Shown here: one piece after another, positions 18,649-27,024 of the stretch
Numbering within the stretch: position 1 is the stretch's first letter
Layout of the letters: each line of letters begins with the position of its first letter
Assembly: GCF_000622385.1 (NCBI RefSeq)
Contig: NZ_JASD01000008.1
Coordinates: 1,674,001-1,738,000 of the forward strand
Reading direction: 5' to 3'
DNA from: Sulfitobacter noctilucicola
Lineage (GTDB): Bacteria > Pseudomonadota > Alphaproteobacteria > Rhodobacterales > Rhodobacteraceae
DNA: 64,000 nt
The notes under the pieces: generated by a model
What the model was told of the DNA's origin: nothing
Databases searched by the model: none
What the model saw: only the letters and a program-made list of their open reading frames with translations
Position numbers and translations under genes: made by a program

Positions 18649-19072
18649 TTTGAAGTGTCCCCCTTTCAGACCGCACCGCCGTCTTGGGCGAAACGCAGTG
18701 GATGATAGGTAACGACCGTGTCATGGCATTGGAGCCGACCCGGTCGGCAGCGTCTGATTGCTTCTTACGCCCTTTCACAGCCGTCTTTCAACCGCAGGGC
18801 GGTAGAAACCCCAAAAGATACAGGTGCGTCTGCTTCTATGGGGTGTGAGAAAAAAACACGCAGCCGGGACCGGAGGCGGCTCGACATGGCCATCCAACAG
18901 CACGGTGTCCGATCTCTACCAAGCAACATGAACGGCCCACATCAATTATTTACCCAGCATTCCATCGCTGCGGCGCGGCTCTACCAGACCAGACATTCGT
19001 GCATCGTGCATCGTGCATCGTGCATTTTTGTGTCGGATTGATCGGACGTGTGCAAGACAGTGCTGTCGTTGC
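18649..19072. other. intergenic region with tandem 7-mer
   Basis: No gene is supported in these 424 bases. The one clear structure is the four-copy 7-base repeat at 18998-19025. Short open frames here lack ribosome sites and family features. Confidence 0.6.
18998..19025. repeat. four perfect tandem copies of CGTGCAT
   Basis: The heptamer CGTGCAT occurs four times without interruption (28 bases). It lies outside any supported gene and could vary in copy number by slipped-strand replication. Confidence 0.9.
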
Positions 19073-19291
19073 TCAAGCTTCCGAGCTGATGAGTTCTCGA
19101 ACCTTCAGCGCCTTCTCGAAATGATTGAGCTGATGTGTCCTAATCCACCACTCCGCTGCCTCCATGAGCAACTCCGGATCGTCATTCCGGTTGGCAAAGA
19201 ACGCATAGAATGAAACGCTAACAGCGTCGCCCTTCTTAGCGATTTTTTCGTTACAGATCGCGATTGCCTTGGATCTTAAAGTGGACCTCAT
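19073..19291 (-). CDS. small conserved protein (possibly DUF6500)
   Basis: This is a 72-residue soluble protein starting at the ATG at 19291 (MRSTLRSKAIAICNEK), with GAGGG about 11 bases upstream. A TTG at 19345 would add 18 residues but is unlikely. The body contains GDAVSVSFYAFFANRN and a helix with two Trp (EAAEWWIRTHQLNHF). I recall similar short proteins grouped as DUF6500, but I am not certain of the family name. The function is unknown, and it stands alone between the stress-protein unit and an IS3 remnant. Confidence 0.6.
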   Translation of the reverse strand: MRSTLRSKAIAICNEKIAKKGDAVSVSFYAFFANRNDDPELLMEAAEWWIRTHQLNHFEKALKVRELISSEA

Positions 19292-19439
19292 TCTGAGTTG
19301 GACCCTCAAGTCGGAGCTATATTCACGGGAACATAGCGCGAACAATCGAACTGCGCAATGTGTTGGCTTGGCACGCTTAAGCTCCTCTGCGGTATTTGCT
19401 GATTAAACCGCAATAGTTTGTCTGGCACGTGCCGTTATT

Positions 19440-19844
19440 GGTCTCGGTGCGGATTACGCTAGTCAGCGGGCTAGCGCGTAAGCAGGTTGCTGATGATCCA
19501 CGGCCTGGCAGGGTTTTGCGAAGCATGATCCCGAGAAGGTGGGTGTCGGCATGTCGACGCTGGACAAATGGATCACAGCACACCGAGACACGGAGGTGGT
19601 TTCAAAAGAGGAATTGAGCCTGGCTCAAGAGAATGATCGGCTTCACGTGAGAACCGCAGTTTCAAGGAGGAGAGGGAAATCCAAAAAAGGCAACGCAGTA
19701 CTTCGCGGGCCAGAAGCCATGAGATTCAAGTTCATCGAGAAACAAGCAGGCCGCTTTCCAACAGATCGGTTACACCATGTCATGGATTTCAGTTCGCGCG
19801 GCACAGGAGCGCGACAGGTCCAGTTCGCACCACCACTCGTATGA
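19440..19844 (+). pseudogene. IS3-family transposase remnant (orfA end, orfB start)
   Basis: Pieces of an IS3-type orfA are visible: ITLVSGLARKQVADD near 19450, then after an inserted, out-of-frame stretch GVGMSTLDKWITAHRDTEV from 19542. A fragment with ENDRL follows. The orfB start MRFKFIEKQAGRFPTDRL (about 19720) is fused in the same open frame. The conserved linker of orfA is missing, and both genes are cut. This is a decayed element with no full transposase and no clear ends. Confidence 0.78.
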
Positions 19845-19933
19845 AAACGGAGCAGTAAATCGTCCAACAAAACCCAGTCTACCGATGCCACCTGCGGTGA
19901 CATTTCTTGACCTGTCTAGATGGAATGCTGCGA

Positions 19934-21718
19934 TCAGCGCGGTTCAGCGCTCATCTCGGCTAGGGTGCGCAGGACACGGTCAGGGAATTGATGCAGCAGC
20001 AACTGGCCAGCATCCTCATGAATCTCCAATGAAGCGCGGTTGCCCAAGCGTTCTGCAAAGTCCCGTACGGATTTCGGGCTTACGACAGGGTCATGTGCGC
20101 CGTGTATCAGGCTGACCGGTACGTCCGATCCCGCCACCAGATGCGACCAGTCGCGCACCACTTGATAGCTGTCGATCTCAAACGCCGAATGCCCCTGACG
20201 CGTGGCGAATTTATATCCTTCAAGGACAACACGGCATATTTCAGGGTCTGCCAGTGTCTTCATGTCAATCGAGGCATTGGCATATAGCGACTGCATAAAA
20301 CGCTCCGTGCCGCCACTATTGATCTGGCTGATGCCGGCACGCACGACAAAGGGCAGCAGGCTTGGCGTATAGCGTGCGGTATAGGCCACAACACGCTGAC
20401 GGTGGGACATGTCGGCGAATTGCGATCTGGAAATGATGGGCACGCCGCCTGAGACATTCACGATGGCACGGATGTGGTCAGATGCTTGTGCCGCACTGGC
20501 AAAGGCATATACCGCGCCCGCCATGTGGCCCAAAACCACTGCGTCCTTTATCCCCATTTGTTCGCACATCTCGCGCACGTAGCCGCCGACGCGGGCAGGG
20601 GCCGTTTCCATCGGGCCGTAGTCGGGTTCAGCATCGCCGAACCAGGGCCGCGTCGGGCAGATAAAACGGAAACCACGGGCGCTGAGGGCTTCTCTTAGCT
20701 GTGAGGTAAGGCTGGCTCCGTCCAACATGCCGTGCAGAAAGATCACAGGCTTCCCACTTGCAGGCCCGTGAACCTCCACAGGCATCAAGATGCCGCTCTC
20801 CAGTAGAACCGTGGTCATCTTCCCCTGAGAAATAGGTGCCGCTGGCCGCGCGGGGCCGTGGCTTTCCGCCACACGCATCAGCAAATGCAACAACCGGACG
20901 AGTTCTGTCTGCGACCCACAACCCGTTTTCACCAACAGAGACTTGATCTGGGTGCGCACAGTCGCAATCGAGCTGTTTCGATAGTCTGCCACATCCTTAG
21001 GGCGGTGGGCGCGGCTCAACAGTTCGCAAATCTCGCATTCAGACTGGCTTAGCCCGTATGTCGTTGCCAGTAGGTTGGGCATAGAAGGGGGCCAGTGCGC
21101 GGCCAATGGCCCGATCAGCAGCAGATCGCTGTCCAGCTTTTCATGTAGCCGTTGCGCTTGAAGATGAACCACGTCCCCTTCGGCCAGCCCATCAGAGGCG
21201 TCCAAGACTGGCATTTGGAAGATAAGCGGTGGGGCACCATGTTCTGACGCCGTGTTCAGAGTTTCAATGCGTTCCGCCAAGGCTGTGCGGTAGCGGTCTG
21301 GCAGCCCCAGATCGTCAAAGCGTGTTGTACGCTTTAGCCGGAACGCTCTGGTAGCAGCTGCATTGGACCACACGATTGTCCCAGAGCGGTCGATCAGGAA
21401 CTGTGGGTCAGGGGCTAAACCGGCACCGTTTTCTGGTGTCGCTGATTGCGCTTCCACCACGCTGCGGGTTTGCTCCAGCAGGCGCTCTGCGATCTCGAAA
21501 TGGGTTGCGACCTCCGGTGTTTCGAGGGTGCCAGTCTCGCTTCGCAATGTATCAAGTGCGCTGAGGCGGTCTTGGATAAAGGCGTCCCACCGCCCCATGA
21601 AGGCGTCATAGGTCTGCGGCTCAAGAGCAATTCTATAAATGCTCTCAACGAGTTGCGATTGCCGCTCCGATGCTTCGGCACCATCCTGAGTATGCGTTTC
21701 CGTTTTTCTGTCGGACAT
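19934..21718 (-). CDS. LuxR-type regulator fused to an inactive alpha/beta-hydrolase fold
   Basis: This is a 594-residue protein from the ATG at 21718; upstream ATGs at 21766 or 21871 would lengthen it. The N-terminal third has PAS-like features (LIDRSGTIVWSNAAATRAF). A LuxR/FixJ helix-turn-helix follows (LSQSECEICELLSRAHRPKD and IATVRTQIKSLLVKTG). The last 280 residues are an alpha/beta-hydrolase fold with an oxyanion-type VIFLHGMLDG. At the nucleophile elbow the protein reads LGHMAGAV, with Met in place of Ser. The usual GH near the C-terminus is DAGQLLL, with Gln in place of His. The acid position (GAHDPV) remains. It is probably a ligand-sensing domain rather than an enzyme. The ligand and target genes are unknown. 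Confidence 0.85.
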   Translation of the reverse strand: MSDRKTETHTQDGAEASERQSQLVESIYRIALEPQTYDAFMGRWDAFIQDRLSALDTLRSETGTLETPEVATHFEIAERLLEQTRSVVEAQSATPENGAGLAPDPQFLIDRSGTIVWSNAAATRAFRLKRTTRFDDLGLPDRYRTALAERIETLNTASEHGAPPLIFQMPVLDASDGLAEGDVVHLQAQRLHEKLDSDLLLIGPLAAHWPPSMPNLLATTYGLSQSECEICELLSRAHRPKDVADYRNSSIATVRTQIKSLLVKTGCGSQTELVRLLHLLMRVAESHGPARPAAPISQGKMTTVLLESGILMPVEVHGPASGKPVIFLHGMLDGASLTSQLREALSARGFRFICPTRPWFGDAEPDYGPMETAPARVGGYVREMCEQMGIKDAVVLGHMAGAVYAFASAAQASDHIRAIVNVSGGVPIISRSQFADMSHRQRVVAYTARYTPSLLPFVVRAGISQINSGGTERFMQSLYANASIDMKTLADPEICRVVLEGYKFATRQGHSAFEIDSYQVVRDWSHLVAGSDVPVSLIHGAHDPVVSPKSVRDFAERLGNRASLEIHEDAGQLLLHQFPDRVLRTLAEMSAEPR

Positions 21719-22261
21719 CTGGACAAAACCTCGATCGTTAGGAGTGACCACTTCGTTGGGGCGCATACCTAAATTGGGGTATAGCGGCCCTAAACCTTTA
21801 GAAAAAGCTGAATTTTGGCTGCTTTGCCGAGCCTTGCAAGCTGTAAGAGTTTGACCGCGAGCGGAGTGCACGCAAAGTCTTAGACAGATTTTGAGGACGG
21901 ACAGCTTTTAAATGCGCTTTTGTAAGTAAGGATTTTTATGGACGCCGTCGCGCGCTCATCGGACTTATTTCGGTCCTACATGAGCCGCCCCGGGCCTTGG
22001 CTGACGGCGTCAATTTTTAACAACGAACCCTCAGACAGTTAGGTCGCAGTCCCAGTTAGCCACGGACGGTTTTAGCAAATCCAAATGACTGCAGCTTAAA
22101 GTCAAAGAGCACCACTGCTTTTCTGCTGTAGAATTCGGCTGCTGCACGCAATTCGAAGCAAACCGCAGCGGGATCTGCGTGCTTGTTGCTGTCACTGCTT
22201 CAATAACGGAAACCGCTTTACCACTAGAAAGAGCGCATTCGGGCCGTCGGACTGAAGGCGC
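21719..22261. other. intergenic region upstream of the LuxR fusion gene
   Basis: These 543 bases hold the presumed promoter region of the LuxR-type gene and the downstream flank of the SDR operon. I see no gene, no clear terminator and no operator with good symmetry. Confidence 0.55.
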
Positions 22262-23032
22262 TTAATTCTTCGGTATATCTGCGCGCATATTGCGCCGCAT
22301 GGCCCACTGGTAAAGTGCTGGCGACAAGCGAACCAGCAGTGTTGCCAGACGCGCAACACGGCCGACAGGTATAAATTCCTGCCCTTTCTGCACTCCTTTC
22401 AGGATGGCTTTGGCGGCCATCTCTGGGGTCATGTGATCTATGCCATCCGCCGCCGCGCCGGGACGCATGATTGCGTCATCACCGCGCTCGGCATTACCGG
22501 TGTTGGTTGCGACGAAGCTTGGGGCCGCGATCATGCAGCGCACGCCGAAAGGCATTTCTTCGGAACGTAGAGTAGAAAAAAAGCCCTGCATTGCATGTTT
22601 CGATGCTGCATAGGCAGTGCGCCCATATAGCGGTGAAAAACCAGCGACCGAGGAGACCGCCAAATGTGTGCCGCGGCTTTCACGGAGCGGATGCAGGAAA
22701 ATTCGAGCCATTTCAACAGCGGCGAAATAGTTGATCCCAAAGAGCCGCCGATGACTATCTGCGTCCGTTTCATCAAACGGAGCGACCTGCGTCACTCCCG
22801 CGTTATAGATCACCATGTCGATTGACGGGCGCGCCGTAATAACTTCGGATGCGGCACGTTTTAGCGCAGTCTGATCCGTAAGATCCACAGCTATTGGCGT
22901 GCGGCTAGCAGATTTAGCAAGGCCCGCAATGTTCACGTCCAACAGCACGCAATGCCACCCTTGCGCTTCAAGTTGATCGGCCATCGCACGTCCCAAGCCG
23001 CCGTTTCCGCCTGAAATAACCGCTGTCTTCAT
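22262..23032 (-). CDS. short-chain dehydrogenase/reductase
   Basis: This is a 256-residue SDR with GGNGGLG as the cofactor motif, YNAGVTQ near residue 88 and the catalytic YAASK near 150. The ATG at 23032 overlaps the stop of the upstream epimerase (ATGA); a second ATG at 23038 is two codons upstream. It is the last gene of the FMO/BASS operon. The basic C-terminal segment (RLSPALYQWAMRRN) is hydrophobic and may touch membrane, as in SDRs that act on lipophilic substrates; this is inference. Confidence 0.88.
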   Translation of the reverse strand: MKTAVISGGNGGLGRAMADQLEAQGWHCVLLDVNIAGLAKSASRTPIAVDLTDQTALKRAASEVITARPSIDMVIYNAGVTQVAPFDETDADSHRRLFGINYFAAVEMARIFLHPLRESRGTHLAVSSVAGFSPLYGRTAYAASKHAMQGFFSTLRSEEMPFGVRCMIAAPSFVATNTGNAERGDDAIMRPGAAADGIDHMTPEMAAKAILKGVQKGQEFIPVGRVARLATLLVRLSPALYQWAMRRNMRADIPKN

Positions 23033-23958
23033 GCACATGCCTCACGCCGCCAAAGATCGAATACTTCGGCGGAATTCAACTCTGGCGTATAGCCGAAAAC
23101 CCGCTTTAGTTGGCTGTTGTCCAGCACCGGGCGATATTGCAAGAACCGCACCTGTTCGGGCCCGTATTGCGACAGGCCCAATGGATGCGCCACCGCAAGT
23201 GCAGCCTTCACCGCCAATGCGGGCAGGCGCAGAACCGGTTTGCCCAGTGCCGTTGCCAACTCGTCAACAGAGAGCCAACCATCCCCGGCGACGTTGTAGA
23301 TGCCCGCAGGTCCATCAGTCGCAGCGCGCTCGACAATACGGGCGAGGTCGCGTGTCCAGATGAACACGAATGGGCTATCGCTGCCTTTGATGGCAAGAAG
23401 ACGCTTCCGCCGGAAAAGCGCAGTAATCTGGTTGTCCGTTCCCGCGCCCAGAACAGTACCGATGCGCAAGACGACTTGTTCCAGTTCAGGGTTATGCTGT
23501 CGTGCGACCGCAAGCATTTCTTCGACCTGACGCTTGTGGTCGGCATATGCGAATTCGGGATTCCCACGACAGGCTGCTTCTTCGGTCAGCGGGATCGGGT
23601 TGTCAGCGTGGTATCCGTAGGCAGCACCAGAACTGGTGACCACCAGCCGTTTCACCTTGTGCTTTATGCAGGCATTTAGAACATTGCGCGTGCCTTTGAC
23701 GTCGACGGCAAATGCAGTGTCGCGGGTCATGCCCGGCGGCGGGGTCACAATCGACGCAAGATGAACGACGACATCAGGGCGCAGTTGCCCGATGACGATA
23801 TCGGGATCGCTACCGGTGACATCCATTCGCTGGAACTGCACCTGCTCTGGCACGTTTCCGCGCGCGAGATCTGTAACGACGATATCCTGGGTCGGCAGTG
23901 CTTCTGCCAGCGCGCCACCGATCATACCTGCGCCACCTGTGATCAGGATGCGGGTCAT
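23029..23958 (-). CDS. NAD-dependent epimerase/dehydratase
   Basis: This 309-residue extended-SDR protein has GGAGMIGG near the N-terminus, SSGAAYG in the active-site region and the catalytic YADHK near residue 145. The ATG at 23958 overlaps the stop of the BASS transporter gene. Members act on nucleotide sugars or, in the 3-beta-hydroxysteroid dehydrogenase branch, on sterol-like alcohols. With a BASS transporter and an FMO next door, the second reading is attractive but unproven. Confidence 0.87.
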   Translation of the reverse strand: MTRILITGGAGMIGGALAEALPTQDIVVTDLARGNVPEQVQFQRMDVTGSDPDIVIGQLRPDVVVHLASIVTPPPGMTRDTAFAVDVKGTRNVLNACIKHKVKRLVVTSSGAAYGYHADNPIPLTEEAACRGNPEFAYADHKRQVEEMLAVARQHNPELEQVVLRIGTVLGAGTDNQITALFRRKRLLAIKGSDSPFVFIWTRDLARIVERAATDGPAGIYNVAGDGWLSVDELATALGKPVLRLPALAVKAALAVAHPLGLSQYGPEQVRFLQYRPVLDNSQLKRVFGYTPELNSAEVFDLWRREACA

Positions 23959-24851
23959 GATGTAGTCACCTTGCGAGACATGATGCCAGCAAGGATCAAT
24001 CCCGAGATTGCATGCCAGACGCCCCAAAATGCCGCGACGATCGCCATGCCGCCAAGTCCGCCAAAGAAACCAAAGATAAGAACCAACCCGAGGCCGGAAT
24101 TCTGGATGCCTGTTTCGATGGTCACCGCTCTGCGGTCAAAAGGGGACAATCCCGCAAGACTTGCCGTTGCATAACCGCCAACAAGCCCGAGGGCATTGTG
24201 GATAATGACCAGCCCTGCAATGCCACCGGCGAAAGCCAGAAACAGCGTCCAGTTCGTGGCAAGTGCGATCGCGACAAATCCGATGAAAACCGCCATAGAT
24301 ACCCATTGCAATGGTCCCCGCAGCTTGGCGGTAATGTCCGGGCGACGGGTGTTTAGCATTACGCCAAGAATAAGCGGCAGGATCAGCATGAAACTGATTG
24401 TGATGGCAATGCTGACCGGATCAATCGTGGTTGCGCGCAGGATCTCGGCAGACGGCCCATAAAGGCTCCCCCAGAACGCGATATTGAGCGGGGTCAGCAC
24501 GATCGCGCCGATAGTCGCAAAGGCGGTCATCGACACTGAAAGCGCCGAATTGCCGCCCGCACGGTGCGTGATGAAGTTGGAGATATTACCGCCCGGACAA
24601 GCCGCCACGAGGATCAGTCCCAATGCAACAGAGGCCTGAGGCTGGGCGACGAGCACGAGCAGAAAGGTCAACACCGGAAGCACTACGAACTGTGAGAACA
24701 GGCCAACTATCAGCGGCTTGGGTGCTTTCGCCAATATCTTGAAATCACTTGGTTTAAGATCAATGGCGATGGAAAACATCACAATGGCGAGGATTGAGTT
24801 GAGAAGGGTGAGTGACCCAGCAGAGAAGTCGAGTACGGCCTCGTCTATCAC
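23955..24851 (-). CDS. BASS-family transporter (bile acid:Na+ symporter type)
   Basis: This 298-residue membrane protein has about ten hydrophobic segments, typical of the BASS/SBF family. Family segments include ILAIVMFSIAIDL near the N-terminus, AACPGGNISNFITH in the core and TIETGIQNSGLGL near residue 240. The GTG at 24851 is chosen because GGAGG lies 8 bases before it and it overlaps the FMO stop; an ATG at 24881 is possible. BASS proteins carry organic anions such as bile acids, keto acids or sterol sulfates with sodium. The substrate is not known. Confidence 0.87.
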   Translation of the reverse strand: MIDEAVLDFSAGSLTLLNSILAIVMFSIAIDLKPSDFKILAKAPKPLIVGLFSQFVVLPVLTFLLVLVAQPQASVALGLILVAACPGGNISNFITHRAGGNSALSVSMTAFATIGAIVLTPLNIAFWGSLYGPSAEILRATTIDPVSIAITISFMLILPLILGVMLNTRRPDITAKLRGPLQWVSMAVFIGFVAIALATNWTLFLAFAGGIAGLVIIHNALGLVGGYATASLAGLSPFDRRAVTIETGIQNSGLGLVLIFGFFGGLGGMAIVAAFWGVWHAISGLILAGIMSRKVTTS

Positions 24852-26164
24852 GCCTGTTGTCCTCCCAGTTTGCCGATCCACTGCGTCACGGCTTTGCGGT
24901 ATGTCGCCTTGTCAACGTAATAGGCCATGCGTGGTACGTCGATATAATCCACGCCGCCTGTCGCGCGCGTGAAATCTTGCGCTTTGGTTTGCTGCAATGC
25001 GCGCGCGTCATCCGCGTTCTCGCGCAATCCCTTGATATAGCGCACAACCATTTCAGCTTGTTCATGCCGTCCTTGCCAGCCAAGGCCTGAAGCTTCGACC
25101 ATTCCCAGCACGAATAAATCGTCCCGATCAGGGTGCATGCAGTTGAGATAGAGTTGCGGTGCGTCGCCTTGCCAATTCAGAAGCGCGTTGTCGATAAACG
25201 GGTAGTCCAGCTTATAGCCTGTGGCGGCAAGGATAATGTCGTAGTCCTCGCTTGTTCCGTCTTTGAAATGCACGGTCTTGCCTTCAAAGCGGGCAACATC
25301 GGGGCGTATTCGCAAGTCTCCATGTCCCGCATGATAGAGCACGAGCGAATTCACTACGGGATGGCTTTCGTAAAGCTTGTAGTCCGGCTTGGGGAAACCG
25401 TATTTCTGCGGATCGCCCACGAACCATTTTAAGATCGTGCTATCTATTATCCGCTTGAGCGGCATAGGCAGTTTGATCGCCCCGCCCATGGTGTCGGCCG
25501 GTTTGCCGAAAACATACTTCGGTACGAAGTAGTATCCGCGCCGCATCGATAGATCGCAGGCCGTTCCGTGATGGATCGCATCCACCGCAATATCACACCC
25601 TGAATTACCCGCTCCGATAATGAGGACCCGTTTGCCGTCAAACTGACTTGCGGAGCGGTACTCGGAAGAATGGACCAACTCGCCGCTGAAGTCGCCCTTG
25701 AATGTTGGCATATTCGGTTCGCTCAGCGTGCCATTTGCTATGAGCAATCCTGAAAACTCCTCGATATGCTCGCCTGCATCATTGCGCCAAGTGATGCGCC
25801 ACCCCTCATCGGGATCTCCCAAAGGCGAGCAAGACAGCACTTCAGCACCGAAGTGATAGTGCTTGATAAGGTCGAAATGCTCCGCGAACTCTTGGAAATA
25901 CCGCTTCATTTCGCGGTGGGAAGGATATTCAGCCACCTCGTCGCGCATCGGGAAATCCGAAAACTCGGTCATCTTCTTGGACGAAATCAGGTGTGCAGTC
26001 TCATACATGGTCGAGCGCGGGGCGTTGATGTCCCAAAGACCACCGACCCCCGAATTAAGCTCGAACCCCTGAAAATCAATTCCATGTTCGACCAGCAACT
26101 TGGCCGCAGCCAAACCCATCGGACCCGCCCCTATCAGGGCCAGCCGTCTATGCGCGTCTCCCAT
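24848..26164 (-). CDS. flavin-containing monooxygenase
   Basis: This is a 438-residue class B flavoprotein monooxygenase. The FAD motif GAGPMGLAA is near residues 12-20 and the NADPH motif GAGNSGCDIA near 170. Between them is FSGELVHSSEY, which matches the FMO fingerprint (FxGxxxHxxxY/F). It inserts one oxygen into a soft nucleophile (N or S) or a ketone using NADPH and O2. Ribosome site GGGAGG precedes the ATG. It is the first gene of a four-gene overlapping unit, divergent from a TetR regulator across a perfect palindrome. Confidence 0.9.
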   Translation of the reverse strand: MGDAHRRLALIGAGPMGLAAAKLLVEHGIDFQGFELNSGVGGLWDINAPRSTMYETAHLISSKKMTEFSDFPMRDEVAEYPSHREMKRYFQEFAEHFDLIKHYHFGAEVLSCSPLGDPDEGWRITWRNDAGEHIEEFSGLLIANGTLSEPNMPTFKGDFSGELVHSSEYRSASQFDGKRVLIIGAGNSGCDIAVDAIHHGTACDLSMRRGYYFVPKYVFGKPADTMGGAIKLPMPLKRIIDSTILKWFVGDPQKYGFPKPDYKLYESHPVVNSLVLYHAGHGDLRIRPDVARFEGKTVHFKDGTSEDYDIILAATGYKLDYPFIDNALLNWQGDAPQLYLNCMHPDRDDLFVLGMVEASGLGWQGRHEQAEMVVRYIKGLRENADDARALQQTKAQDFTRATGGVDYIDVPRMAYYVDKATYRKAVTQWIGKLGGQQA

Positions 26165-26184
26165 CGCGTCCTCCCTTGTTGGCG

Positions 26185-26212
26185 CTTAACTTGAACAAAT
26201 GTTCAAGTTAAG
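26185..26212. promoter_or_regulatory. perfect 13-bp inverted repeat, probable TetR operator
   Basis: The half-site CTTAACTTGAACA is followed by AA and its exact reverse complement, TGTTCAAGTTAAG. It lies between the divergent FMO and TetR genes, 20 bases upstream of the FMO start and 13 bases before the preferred TetR start at 26226. A perfect palindrome of this length at this place is the expected shape of an autoregulatory TetR site. Confidence 0.9.
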
Positions 26213-26225
26213 GCAAGATGTTTTC

Positions 26226-26873
26226 ATGTCTGAGATGCAACCACCTGAAACAGAACGAAAGAGAGCCCCGTCTAAGCGGGCGCTTGCCACGAAACTGCGC
26301 GTATTCGATGCGGCGGAGAAGGTGTTTGCAGATCGGGGATTCGATGGGGCAACGATCCGCGAAATTGCAGCGGAGGCTGGTGAACCCGTGGGGACAATCC
26401 ATCATCACGGAGGCGGCAAGAACGCATTGTTTCATAAAACGGTCGCGCGCCGTGCCGAAACCTTGTCGTGCGATCGCCTGAATGCACTTCAGCAGGTTCG
26501 ATCCGATGGTGATAAGACACTCGAACGCGTCCTTGCCGCCTTTATTTGTCCGTTTTTTGAATTGTCATCGAAAGATCCACGCTGGCGCGACTATGCCCGC
26601 CTCGTGGCCTTTGTGTCGGTTGACAGCCGTTGGCAAAACATCTCAGCCGAGTGTTTCGATCCCGTGGCAGAAGTCTTCATAGAGGAAATCTCAAGTCTTC
26701 TCCCAAAGGCGTCGCGAAAGCAGATTGTGGAAGGGTTTGTCTATTCCGTCTCTGCCATGCTGGCGTTGCTCACCTCACAGAACCGGATGGGTGCGTTGGG
26801 CGCGAAGGTGGACTTGGATAGCACACGGATCGACCATCTCGTTAACTTCTGCGCTGCAGGTTTTCGCGTTTGA
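26226..26873 (+). CDS. TetR-family transcriptional regulator
   Basis: This 215-residue regulator has an N-terminal TetR helix-turn-helix (VFDAAEKVFADRGFDGATIR then EIAAEAGEPVGTIHHH, about residues 25-63) and a variable ligand domain. The ATG at 26226 is preferred; an ATG at 26199 would start inside the palindrome. In the recognition helix the usual tyrosine position is occupied by His-His. It is divergent from the FMO operon and most likely represses it until an oxidisable substrate or product binds. Confidence 0.87.
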   Translation: MSEMQPPETERKRAPSKRALATKLRVFDAAEKVFADRGFDGATIREIAAEAGEPVGTIHHHGGGKNALFHKTVARRAETLSCDRLNALQQVRSDGDKTLERVLAAFICPFFELSSKDPRWRDYARLVAFVSVDSRWQNISAECFDPVAEVFIEEISSLLPKASRKQIVEGFVYSVSAMLALLTSQNRMGALGAKVDLDSTRIDHLVNFCAAGFRV

Positions 26874-27024
26874 CACTGGGGTAGTATGCATCTGCCGAAC
26901 TGCGCCTTGCCGATAGTGGTGCAATCAACAATTCGGGCATAGCCCTGCCAAGGGGAGCACCAAACAGCTATGGTGTCATCGCTTGAGTACAAAGCAGAAC
27001 AGAAGAATCGGAACGAGGCAGTAG

